DNA of 64,000 nt from SG-bin7 sp964498095 (GTDB lineage: Bacteria; Bdellovibrionota; Bdellovibrionia; Bdellovibrionales; SG-bin7). The translations under genes and the position numbers were made by a program. Numbering within the stretch: the stretch's first letter is position 1; each line of letters begins with the position of its first letter. Location: the NCBI GenBank assembly GCA_964498095.1, contig CAZCFY010000004.1, positions 1 to 64,000 on the forward strand, in the 5' to 3' direction. Below, one piece after another: positions 34,965 to 43,130 of this stretch. The notes beneath the pieces were generated by a model, which saw only the letters and a program-made list of their open reading frames with translations, made no database searches and had not been told where the DNA came from.

Positions 34965-36472
34965 AGAGATCTCCCAAGATCACACCAGTTTTTTGACCAC
35001 AGACTACCTTCTGGAAACTCCAAAATATTGATCGACGGACGCATGCCGATGACTTTGCGGTTCATAATTTGTCGGGCTTCCAAGTTATATCCCGGCGCAC
35101 ATTGCTTTTTCTCGTCTGGAACCATTTCAAAAGCCATATTTCGGCGGCATTGATGGGCTTTACGCTTTTTTCCCGTTGCTTCGTCACCAAAGTTACAGCC
35201 TGGACCACCACCGATACCTAAAAATCCGGGTTTCTCTACCCAGTACGTCGACCGATCGGCGGCGGGGTTTGCATTATTCGAATCCGCTGTAATAACGGGT
35301 GAAACATTCCAAGACCTCTTACATTCGATTTCGGTACGTTCATTCATTGTGTTGTAGCCCTCAGCACAACCCTTTTCTCCGTAAACAGTAACTTCGTAGG
35401 AATAACGTAATTCACTAGTTAGAGAGCAAACTTCTTTCGTAGTATGCGTAACTTCCGTTTCTTCTTCCTCTCTTTGGTTTACGGCAAAATAAGGAACATT
35501 TAAGATTTTTGAGGCTTCGCCATCGACAGTCGGCGTATCACCGGCAAATCCGGCAATACAGGCACCTGAGTTAGAAAAATAGGAAAATACGCGTAACGCT
35601 TTTTCAGTAGCGCCCCAGCTTCCGCCAGAGGATTTACCGAGAACAAGAATTTTGTCCTTGTTTTTGTAGTTAGCTTCCAGAATTTTCCCCTTCATGCTTG
35701 TACCATTAGATGAAATGACAAAGAAAACACCGTTTTTAGATTCGATCACTTGATCGATGGTTTCGGTCGTACATTTATCATGGCTGCTAATAGTGCCATC
35801 GTGGTCGGTTAAATAGACCGGGTATCGGCAGTCTTCATCGGCGGTGGCGGCAACATAAACGCGTACACCTTCCTCATCATCCTGGAAATACCAGTCATTA
35901 CCAATTTTAATATTTAGCCGGGCAATTTCTCCAGTGTGCTTTTGAGAAATTTCCTTAAACAAGTCCTTGCTAACCGTAACTGAGCCGGTATTTCCGCCCC
36001 AAGTCACGTTGCCAACGTTTATTTCTTCGCGGCCAAAAATCAGGTAAGCGTCAATCGTCGCTAATTGGGGGTTATCCTTTTTATCAAAACTAATTTTGCG
36101 GTTACGTTTAGATAATACCGCGTCGGAATTTACTTTTTTGCGGTTCCAGCCCGAGCTGCTATACCCGCCTTTATTACCATAGCCACCATTACCGCCGTAC
36201 GGAGACTGCTGACGACCAGATTGTGGAGACTGGGTCGGTCCAGGTGTTACGGCGCCGGGATTATCTGGAAGGGTAATGATTTTGGGTCCTGATGCTGGCC
36301 TCTTTTGTGTTCCTTGCGGCATTTGACGGCCCAAAGCTGGCTGATTGCGAGAAACCTCGGGGCTATCTTGTATTATTACGCCATCTTCCGTAAGTACGAC
36401 ATGTCCCTTCGGCTCTTGCGCGGCCGCTGCATTAATACTTAACCCTATAACCGTCGATAAAAGGATTTTCAT
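34961..36472 (-). CDS. Secreted Cys-rich protein of unknown function, 503 aa
   Basis: Signal peptide LLSTVIGLSINAAAA-QE. A low-complexity linker follows (Pro/Gln/Gly/Ser, including SPYGGNGGYGNKGGYSSSGW near residue 90), then a globular part with a dozen or more Cys (DEDCRYPVY, SHDKCTTE, TKEVCSLTSE, GEKGCAEGYN, GCNFGDEATG, KQCAPGYN, KNWCDLG). The spacing implies several disulfides and hence an oxidising location such as the periplasm or outside. No family recognised. Five bases downstream of the second NTT-like gene and coupled by overlap to the 925-aa gene. Confidence 0.7.
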   Translation of the reverse strand: MKILLSTVIGLSINAAAAQEPKGHVVLTEDGVIIQDSPEVSRNQPALGRQMPQGTQKRPASGPKIITLPDNPGAVTPGPTQSPQSGRQQSPYGGNGGYGNKGGYSSSGWNRKKVNSDAVLSKRNRKISFDKKDNPQLATIDAYLIFGREEINVGNVTWGGNTGSVTVSKDLFKEISQKHTGEIARLNIKIGNDWYFQDDEEGVRVYVAATADEDCRYPVYLTDHDGTISSHDKCTTETIDQVIESKNGVFFVISSNGTSMKGKILEANYKNKDKILVLGKSSGGSWGATEKALRVFSYFSNSGACIAGFAGDTPTVDGEASKILNVPYFAVNQREEEETEVTHTTKEVCSLTSELRYSYEVTVYGEKGCAEGYNTMNERTEIECKRSWNVSPVITADSNNANPAADRSTYWVEKPGFLGIGGGPGCNFGDEATGKKRKAHQCRRNMAFEMVPDEKKQCAPGYNLEARQIMNRKVIGMRPSINILEFPEGSLWSKNWCDLGRSL

Positions 36473-36477
36473 ATAAA

Positions 36478-37731
36478 TTAACCTTTCAATGTTTCTTTCA
36501 TTCGTTTAGTAATTAAAAAAACTAAAAATATAGTAATCAAAAGTACGATAATGTTTACGGCGCTCATCGAGTGCAGAGAAAATTCCGCCGTATTTGGTAT
36601 GATCACGAGAGCGGCGACAAACTTGCTGGAAGAGGCCCCGAGCACGTCAATGAGAACTTTGGCCTTATTATTATTGCGCCAATTTCCTGCTGAGTAGACA
36701 AGTTCACGGGACGTGCGGTTTACCGAATAAGTTAAGCTGTTATCGATAAGTTTTAAGGCCACCGACAAAACCGGTGCATCAAACAAGAATGTCAGAGCGA
36801 AACCCATGAGATTTGCAAGCGGCAAAATAAATAATCCCATCATAAACCCAAGTACTTGAAAGACCGGAGGAACAAAAAATAAAACGCTCAAGAGACTTAT
36901 CAGATTTAGACCTAAATAAAATTGGCCAAAGAAAATACTTTTGGCGTCAAGTCTGGGGTAGGCCATATCGACCACTTTATTAAATTGAAAATCAATGAAG
37001 GTACTGCAAATTTGCAAGCTAATAAGCGTAAGGAAGGTCAGTAAAAATACGCGGTTTGACGAAATTATCTTCCAAGCCGAAGAGTCATTTTTATCGGCTT
37101 CAGTCTGCTCCACCACAGCTAGTTTTTTTGGCTGATGGTTATTTAAAGTTTTCCCAAAGGACCAGCTCGCAAACACTAACGCCAGCATAAATAAAGAAGC
37201 AATCAAAGGCATTTCGATAGAGCCCACTTTAGCCACAAACAACGCCACAAAACCACTGCCAAGTAAGCCGCCAATGATTCCTCCGCTTGCAATTATGCCA
37301 TATATTTTTTTTGTATCTTTGGCATTAAAGAGTGCGTTCGTGTGCGACCAAAATTGCTCAACCATCAAAAGGGAAAATACATCTCCCCAAATGTAAAGCG
37401 CAATGGCACTTGCGGGCATTTGTTTTAGAGTTAAAGATATAATGGAAAGTAAAACCGTAAACACTACGGCGGAAATTAGCGTCACTCGGCGCGCCGGAAC
37501 AAAATCAATCGTCTGGTTATAAACGTACACCACGGCAGCCAAAACCAGCACACTTCCCGCCCAAATGTAAGGAAGGATTTCGATGCCGTACCATTGAATT
37601 AAAAGCGAGTTTCTGACCGACTTTATGATGTAGAAAGTGGTCATGATTATCAAAAAATTGATAAACAAATGGATGACGAGTGATAGCTCGTCTCTTTTCA
37701 CACAAAAAACGTTCCGCAAAAGAGTTTTCAT
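36478..37731 (-). CDS. NTT/Tlc-like (ATP/ADP translocase family) membrane protein, second copy
   Basis: 417 aa with about 11-12 membrane spans in major-facilitator style (LFINFLIIMTTFYIIKSVRN; GGIIGGLLGSGFVALFV). Near residue 340, DNSLTYSVNRTSRELVYSAG followed by KAKVLIDVLG matches the nucleotide translocase signature (S..R..LY......KAK..ID). The family in rickettsiae, chlamydiae and plastids exchanges ATP and ADP or imports nucleotides, but many bacterial homologues have no known substrate. Only about 25% of positions seem shared with the neighbouring copy by eye. The gap of 84 bases to that copy is the largest in this operon. Confidence 0.7.
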   Translation of the reverse strand: MKTLLRNVFCVKRDELSLVIHLFINFLIIMTTFYIIKSVRNSLLIQWYGIEILPYIWAGSVLVLAAVVYVYNQTIDFVPARRVTLISAVVFTVLLSIISLTLKQMPASAIALYIWGDVFSLLMVEQFWSHTNALFNAKDTKKIYGIIASGGIIGGLLGSGFVALFVAKVGSIEMPLIASLFMLALVFASWSFGKTLNNHQPKKLAVVEQTEADKNDSSAWKIISSNRVFLLTFLTLISLQICSTFIDFQFNKVVDMAYPRLDAKSIFFGQFYLGLNLISLLSVLFFVPPVFQVLGFMMGLFILPLANLMGFALTFLFDAPVLSVALKLIDNSLTYSVNRTSRELVYSAGNWRNNNKAKVLIDVLGASSSKFVAALVIIPNTAEFSLHSMSAVNIIVLLITIFLVFLITKRMKETLKG

Positions 37732-37815
37732 TAGATTTCCGTTAAATTAACCGTATTATACGGATATTTATTTCAAACTAAAGAGAGAACTGTAGAAGGT
37801 AGAAACTCTACATTT

Positions 37816-39141
37816 CTAGCGACAATTTTTGTCGCTCTTCTCGAGTTGGGCAAAAATTCGTCCACTTCGATAAGAGAAATAGAGCCAAAAACTGGCAAGA
37901 ATTAACGACGCTATTCCTAATAGCCTTACGCCGTTCATATCCTTTACTGAAATGGATATAAATAGGCTAATAAGAATACCTAAGACCTTGGCAAACCGCT
38001 GAATAAAAATGTCGATAAACGACTTCACTAAGTAGGCGTCTTTAGACTCCAAAGGCACGTATAGAATCTCCTTGGAGCTCTGATTTAACGAATAGTTAAA
38101 GCCATTGTCGACGATACTTAAAAGACTCCCCGTCCAAAGCATTGGTAGCGCGACAAAGCCAATGGATCCTAAGGCAACCAATACCGGTAGAAGCATTATA
38201 CCGGCGGCTACTCCGAATTGATTTAAAACAAATCCCGTCAAAAAGAGCTGAACAACGACGGCCAAAACATTTGTAAGCGCATAAACACTGGAAAAATGGC
38301 GGCCAATATCGGGCCCATTTAAAAAGTGAGTGACACTGGAAGTAAATTGAAAGTCTAGGATTGTCGAAACGATCTCGTAGATCATAACGATACCGACAAT
38401 AGGCAATAAATATCGCGATTTTAAAACCAAGCGCGCGCCCAAAAGCGGCATTTCGCGCAAGCGGGGCTTTTCGAAGGCAGTCACCGGAGTAACCTCTTTT
38501 TGCTTCTTAAAGTACAGACTCTCCCCAGCCTCTATCATCGCATTGGTTTTTTTGACTAACATATTTAGAACCAAAACTGCTAAACAACAGATAATCATCC
38601 AGTTGGAAACAGAAACCTTATCGATAAATCCGCGCAGCATGATGCTGCCAATAGCGCCGCCGATAACACCGCCAAGTCCTACCTTCGAATAAATTAACTT
38701 CGCCCCTGCCGTACTTACGCACGAATTTATATAGGCAAAGAAAGCGGCGGCAAATAACATGATAAACACGTCTCCACAGGCATAAAATAGCCACGCGACC
38801 ACGTGTCCCGGAGTTTGAATCCAATAACTTAAACCAAAAAACATGGCCGAAAACATTAGCGACAAAATATAAGTTACCTGCGGGCCACGAAAGTGCACGC
38901 TTAGGAAATTAAATAAAGACATGCAACCAATGGCGAAACCTAAATTTAAAATTTTGGCAAAGAGTTCCAGTTGCGAGGCTGAGTAAAGCGTCCCAAAGGT
39001 TTCAAGTCCCCTTTGATCATAAAATTGCACGAAGAAAGACTTTTTTAAAGGCTTAAGAATCCAAAAGATACTTACCACCGTAAAAAAATAGGTGAACATG
39101 TATATTGAGATCATCCATTCTTTACGAGTAGGTTTTGCCAC
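37816..39141 (-). CDS. NTT/Tlc-like (ATP/ADP translocase family) membrane protein, first copy
   Basis: 441 aa, about 12 spans. The N-terminal FWILKPLKKSFFVQFYD carries the paired Lys of the family's first helix region. Near residue 350, DNGFNYSLNQSSKEILYVPL then ESKDAYLVKSFIDIFIQRFAK closely follows the NTT motif (REVLYIPL...KY.AK.FID....R). Annotated homologues are called Npt1/Npt2-type nucleotide transporters. Substrate and direction cannot be read from sequence. It sits eleven bases after the trypsin-like protease in an operon of predicted exported AAA+ ATPases, which is the basis for proposing nucleotide transport to the periplasm. Confidence 0.78.
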   Translation of the reverse strand: MAKPTRKEWMISIYMFTYFFTVVSIFWILKPLKKSFFVQFYDQRGLETFGTLYSASQLELFAKILNLGFAIGCMSLFNFLSVHFRGPQVTYILSLMFSAMFFGLSYWIQTPGHVVAWLFYACGDVFIMLFAAAFFAYINSCVSTAGAKLIYSKVGLGGVIGGAIGSIMLRGFIDKVSVSNWMIICCLAVLVLNMLVKKTNAMIEAGESLYFKKQKEVTPVTAFEKPRLREMPLLGARLVLKSRYLLPIVGIVMIYEIVSTILDFQFTSSVTHFLNGPDIGRHFSSVYALTNVLAVVVQLFLTGFVLNQFGVAAGIMLLPVLVALGSIGFVALPMLWTGSLLSIVDNGFNYSLNQSSKEILYVPLESKDAYLVKSFIDIFIQRFAKVLGILISLFISISVKDMNGVRLLGIASLILASFWLYFSYRSGRIFAQLEKSDKNCR

Positions 39142-39152
39142 GGCTAACCGCC

Positions 39153-39929
39153 TTATCTATTTAAGTCGCGAATTTGCGGGAACTCATTTTCAATAGTATC
39201 AAGTAGAACTCCACCTAAATAGTTAGGAATCCACTCATTAAAAGTCTTATTGTAGGATACGTCTTTTTCTTTTGGATCACCCATATTGATAACACCAACA
39301 AGCTCACCGTCGTTGTTTAAAAGAGCACCACCCGAATTGCCGTACATGATATGGCAAGTTTCACCCATATGAATAGCCTTAAGACGCAGAAACATTTCCT
39401 TGTACTTTTCGTTTAATTCCCTTTTTCCGAGGCAGCGCGTATAATTAATAGAAACATTCGCCTTTATTACACCTGGTGGATCATATTTTACGCGCCAAAC
39501 TTTAAATTCCCCGGAAGGCACTCCCCGGGCCAGGGGAAAAAATCCGTGGTACATGCCCGGTGTGTCGCTTAGCTCGATAACCGAAAAGTCTGAAAACAAT
39601 TTCCCTTGTTGCATGATATCCACGGTCTTTACTAAGCGCGTACATTTATAGGTACCCGCCAGTTTTTCTCCGTCGGCTGTAAAATAAACGCGGGTATTAT
39701 TGCAATCTGCCTGGCTTGAAACGCAGTGATTGTTCGTAATCGCGTGCTTTTCGCCGATGAGAGCCAAATTACAGAAGCTCATGCCTTCTTCTTTTTTAGT
39801 GAACATGTAGCCCACGCTTTGGAGCGCCGAACGGATATCAAAGTTAGGTGCCTTTAAAAAGTCGTCGATTTGCGACTGAGCTGTAGCAAAACGGGCAATA
39901 AGTGAAAGTCCTAAAATTAATTTTTTCAC
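39153..39929 (-). CDS. Secreted trypsin-like (S1-fold) serine protease
   Basis: 258 aa with a signal peptide ending ATA-QS. Full triad: H68 (AITNNHCVS), D113 (LFSDFSVIEL) and S198 (MYGNSGGALLNNDGELVGVI). Seven Cys in the mature part suggest disulfides. No prodomain beyond about 20 residues. Chymotrypsin-fold endopeptidase, probably acting in the periplasm or outside. Its start overlaps the Clp-like AAA+ stop by four bases, so the protease is made in tandem with an unfoldase-like partner. Direct cooperation of the two is inference. Confidence 0.9.
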   Translation of the reverse strand: MKKLILGLSLIARFATAQSQIDDFLKAPNFDIRSALQSVGYMFTKKEEGMSFCNLALIGEKHAITNNHCVSSQADCNNTRVYFTADGEKLAGTYKCTRLVKTVDIMQQGKLFSDFSVIELSDTPGMYHGFFPLARGVPSGEFKVWRVKYDPPGVIKANVSINYTRCLGKRELNEKYKEMFLRLKAIHMGETCHIMYGNSGGALLNNDGELVGVINMGDPKEKDVSYNKTFNEWIPNYLGGVLLDTIENEFPQIRDLNR

Positions 39930-42283
39930 TTCACGACCTCTACGTTCACAACCGGTTTGTTTTTCTTATCAAGAGCTAAACTCACTTTGACTGCGCTAAA
40001 CGTACCGTCTTCCAACTCCACAACTTTTTGCGAAACTGGGTAAGCAATCAAAGATTTTGCCATGTCACGGACTTTACGGGCGCCATAATGGAAGCTAAAA
40101 CCATTTGCAATAATGTAATCGTAAACAGATTTATCCACTTCGACCTTGTAGTTTGCATCCATTTCTTTAATGACGGACTTAATCTCAAGTTGGGCAATTT
40201 TGGCGGCATTTTCGGGATTGTGGTGATGAAAGATAATGATATTCTCGAAACCAATACGACCCGCGAAGTAACTACCGAAGGCCCCTTCCGTTTGGAGTTT
40301 ATTTAGAATTTCTGTTTTAAGCTCATCTTCATCTTTTGGAACATAGCCTTTGTATTTTTCTGAATACTGTCCCTTCGTCTCATCAGCTATCCCTAATACT
40401 TGAGTATCGTAGGCATTAATCAAATCCATGGCAAAGTTCGAGGTAAAGAACATAAAGCCATTAGTAAAGTTCGCTTCAATGCCCGAATTATCTTTAACTT
40501 TCCCAGTGTCCATAAGAGTAATGAACGCTTGGAGAATGTCGGGATGCCCTTTATCCGCTTCGTCAAAAATAAGAACTGAAGACGGGTGGTTGTTGATAAA
40601 CTGGGTAAGTTCACCCCCACCCTCTTTATAACCAACGTAAGATGGCGGCGCGCCTAAAAAGCTTTGCAGAGAATGCTCAGCCTTATATTGATTCATCCCC
40701 CACAACTTATGCTTCATACCAAAATGGCTGGCAGTTAACTCCGCTAAGTAGGTTTTACCCACACCGCTCGGTCCTAAGAACAGAAAGATACCAGCGGGAC
40801 GGTTGGGTTTTGAATTGCCGGCAGCGGTAATCAAAAGCGAGCGATGAATCGCATTAACAGCCTCTTCGTTACCGATGTATTTTTTAGACATATCCGTTTT
40901 GAATGCCTTAACAACCTCTTTAAAAGAGCGGCTTTCTTTTTCATTTCCTGTATTCATTAGCTGCTGATTATTGGACATGGAGCCAACTTGATTACGAATA
41001 TCTTGCAGAGTAACTTTATAGCCTTTTTCAACATTTTTTAAATTTAGGTTAGCAGCCACTGTTTCGATAACACCAATACCGATACGTGGATTGTTTTCCG
41101 TTGGAATATAACGGCGAGTAAGATCTAAAACTTTTTTAAGAATTTCATCGGGAAATTCTATGCCGTACCGTTTATTTTCTTTCTTCGCACGGCTTTTATA
41201 AATCGCCAGCAGCACAGATTCATCAGGCTCGCCCACTCTAATTTTATTAAAGCGCGAAAAGAATGCGTCTTTTGTCCGTAGTACTGGCATCTCTCCCGCC
41301 GAGTCCGTGAGGGTACCAATCACGGCTAACTGACCATTTGCCAAATTTGTTTTCATAACTTCGGTCACGTCGGTGTTATCATCTTTGCCGGTGCCAAGAC
41401 CGATCAACTGATGAATCTCGTCCATCACCAAGATAACTTTTTTGCCCGAGGCGGCAGAAACGATTCTTTCCATTTTCTTCTCAGAAAGACCTTTCGTGCC
41501 CTCTTCGCCCATTTTTCCAAGGCTGATCATGTAAACACTCCAACCCTGCAACCACTCGGGAACTTGCTTTCTAACAATAAGCTGGGCCAAGCGCTCAGCC
41601 AACGCTGTTTTACCAACTCCGGCAGGACCCCAAAGTAGGCTTGAACGTTTCTCGCGCGCGGCAATCGTGGCAATAACTTGTTTCACTAAATCGTCGCGGC
41701 CAATAATTTCGTTAAGTGTAGGATAAACTTCTGGATGCGTTAAATCATTTGATTTCACGGTGCTGTCTTTAAATTCCTCTAAAACGGCCCGATCGGCAGG
41801 CGTTAGTTCCGCATAAACAGTAGCGTCACCATTATCATCGCAGTTTGCGAAATATGTTTTGGCTAAAATTTTAGAGCGAACACGAATAAAATCCACGCCA
41901 GTATCAAAACTCACGTTCCCTTGCATAACGTCGCGGGCCGAAACATCTTCACTACATTTTTTGGTTTTTTGTGTGGCTGCGTCCCAGTATTGCACAGACG
42001 CCTTATTACCAGAATAACCAACCATTAATACACCAGTATTAACAACAACAACTTTGTCAACAGCGGCTCCCACACGCGAAGATCTTCCACTTTGATTCCA
42101 GATCAGATCACCATCGATACCATCTGTCGCTTTTGGATTATTTGCATTCAATACTCCCACGCAAACGCTGCCTTTATCAGATACAACGGTGTCAAATGAT
42201 TTTTTCTCAGCATCCGTACAAATCGCAAACGCCACAGTGGAAACAAAACTTAAAAGAATGGGGGATAAAATTAAGTTTTTCAT
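39926..42283 (-). CDS. Exported Clp/Hsp100-like AAA+ protein with two ATPase domains
   Basis: 785 aa. Signal peptide LSPILLSFVSTVAFA-IC. A 170-residue Cys-containing N-domain precedes D1: Walker A GPAGVGKTA near 217, Walker B VILVMDEIH. D2 has Walker A GPSGVGKTYLAE near 505, pore loop GAPPSYVGYKEGGGELT near 547, Walker B VLIFDEADKGH, sensor 1 FFTSN, arginine region FAGRIGF and sensor 2 HYGARKVRD. This is the ClpA/ClpB architecture without the ClpB middle domain. All residues for ATP-driven substrate threading are present, yet the protein carries a Sec signal. Overlaps vWA and protease genes by four bases each. Confidence 0.88.
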   Translation of the reverse strand: MKNLILSPILLSFVSTVAFAICTDAEKKSFDTVVSDKGSVCVGVLNANNPKATDGIDGDLIWNQSGRSSRVGAAVDKVVVVNTGVLMVGYSGNKASVQYWDAATQKTKKCSEDVSARDVMQGNVSFDTGVDFIRVRSKILAKTYFANCDDNGDATVYAELTPADRAVLEEFKDSTVKSNDLTHPEVYPTLNEIIGRDDLVKQVIATIAAREKRSSLLWGPAGVGKTALAERLAQLIVRKQVPEWLQGWSVYMISLGKMGEEGTKGLSEKKMERIVSAASGKKVILVMDEIHQLIGLGTGKDDNTDVTEVMKTNLANGQLAVIGTLTDSAGEMPVLRTKDAFFSRFNKIRVGEPDESVLLAIYKSRAKKENKRYGIEFPDEILKKVLDLTRRYIPTENNPRIGIGVIETVAANLNLKNVEKGYKVTLQDIRNQVGSMSNNQQLMNTGNEKESRSFKEVVKAFKTDMSKKYIGNEEAVNAIHRSLLITAAGNSKPNRPAGIFLFLGPSGVGKTYLAELTASHFGMKHKLWGMNQYKAEHSLQSFLGAPPSYVGYKEGGGELTQFINNHPSSVLIFDEADKGHPDILQAFITLMDTGKVKDNSGIEANFTNGFMFFTSNFAMDLINAYDTQVLGIADETKGQYSEKYKGYVPKDEDELKTEILNKLQTEGAFGSYFAGRIGFENIIIFHHHNPENAAKIAQLEIKSVIKEMDANYKVEVDKSVYDYIIANGFSFHYGARKVRDMAKSLIAYPVSQKVVELEDGTFSAVKVSLALDKKNKPVVNVEVVK

Positions 42284-43119
42284 TTGTTCTTTCTCTTTTC
42301 TTTTTCTTGTTCTTGTTCAAGGACTAGTGGGTCTGGGCCTTTGGGGTTTCCAAGGTCTCCGTTTTTCTTAGGCGGTTTGTTACCCTTTTTTGTGGGATCA
42401 CTATTGTCTTCAGTCGTGCTGTGATCTCCACTCCAGCCACCGACTTCATGCATTTCTTCAATATGAACCTGTAACTCCTCGTTGACGGCCTTATTAAGTT
42501 CCTCGGGCGTATCTACAGAGGTGTGTTTGCCTTTGCCAACTTCGGCGATCTCATCAAAAAGCTGTCCTTCCCAAGCGGGCACGCCAATTGTGATTGTGCT
42601 TACCCTATTACATTTCTCGTTGGCCTCGACCATCTTGCGCACTACATCTTGTACGGGACCACGCGCACAAGTATCGTCGCCGTCACTTAAAAGTAAAACT
42701 GTCGAACAATAGCGAGGTCCGATTTTCTCCACTTCTTTTTGGGCCATTTGCAGAGCACCAAAAATATCGGTGCTGCCGCGAATCGCAAGTTGGTTGGCGC
42801 GGCTGATTACTTCTTGCTGTTTATTATCACCAAAAGGAACCTCTAAAATAATGTCAGAGGCAGAACAACCAGCAAAACTGATTAAACCAGCGGCCGAATT
42901 CTTCGGCATTTTGGTCATGGTTTGCGCCAAGATGTTGCGGACAGCATCAATCGGTCCGCCCGACATCGAGCCGGAGACATCAATGACAACCAACACCCCG
43001 TGCTTTTGCACATCACTGTACTTAAAAGTCGGTTTATAAGCGTAAAGCTTACTTGCGAACAGGATCATCGTTAAAACGAAAGTTGCGGTTACAAAAAATA
43101 ACATCATCGCTTTTTTCAT
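42280..43119 (-). CDS. Exported von Willebrand factor A domain protein
   Basis: 279 aa. N-terminal hydrophobic segment FFVTATFVLTMILFASKLYA, signal peptide or anchor. The vWA domain (about 38-210) has a complete MIDAS metal site: DVSGSMS near 48, the Thr in RGSTDIF near 115, and the Asp in LLLSDGDDT near 145. The C-terminal 70 residues are disordered and charged (EDNSDPTKKGNKPPKKNGD; EQEQEKEKRKNK). vWA proteins often pair with AAA+ ATPases as adaptors, as in RavA-ViaA and MoxR systems, and here the gene lies between two AAA+ genes. Eleven bases after the 905-aa gene, four-base overlap with the Clp-like gene. Confidence 0.88.
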   Translation of the reverse strand: MKKAMMLFFVTATFVLTMILFASKLYAYKPTFKYSDVQKHGVLVVIDVSGSMSGGPIDAVRNILAQTMTKMPKNSAAGLISFAGCSASDIILEVPFGDNKQQEVISRANQLAIRGSTDIFGALQMAQKEVEKIGPRYCSTVLLLSDGDDTCARGPVQDVVRKMVEANEKCNRVSTITIGVPAWEGQLFDEIAEVGKGKHTSVDTPEELNKAVNEELQVHIEEMHEVGGWSGDHSTTEDNSDPTKKGNKPPKKNGDLGNPKGPDPLVLEQEQEKEKRKNK

Positions 43120-43130
43120 TTTCGTGCTCC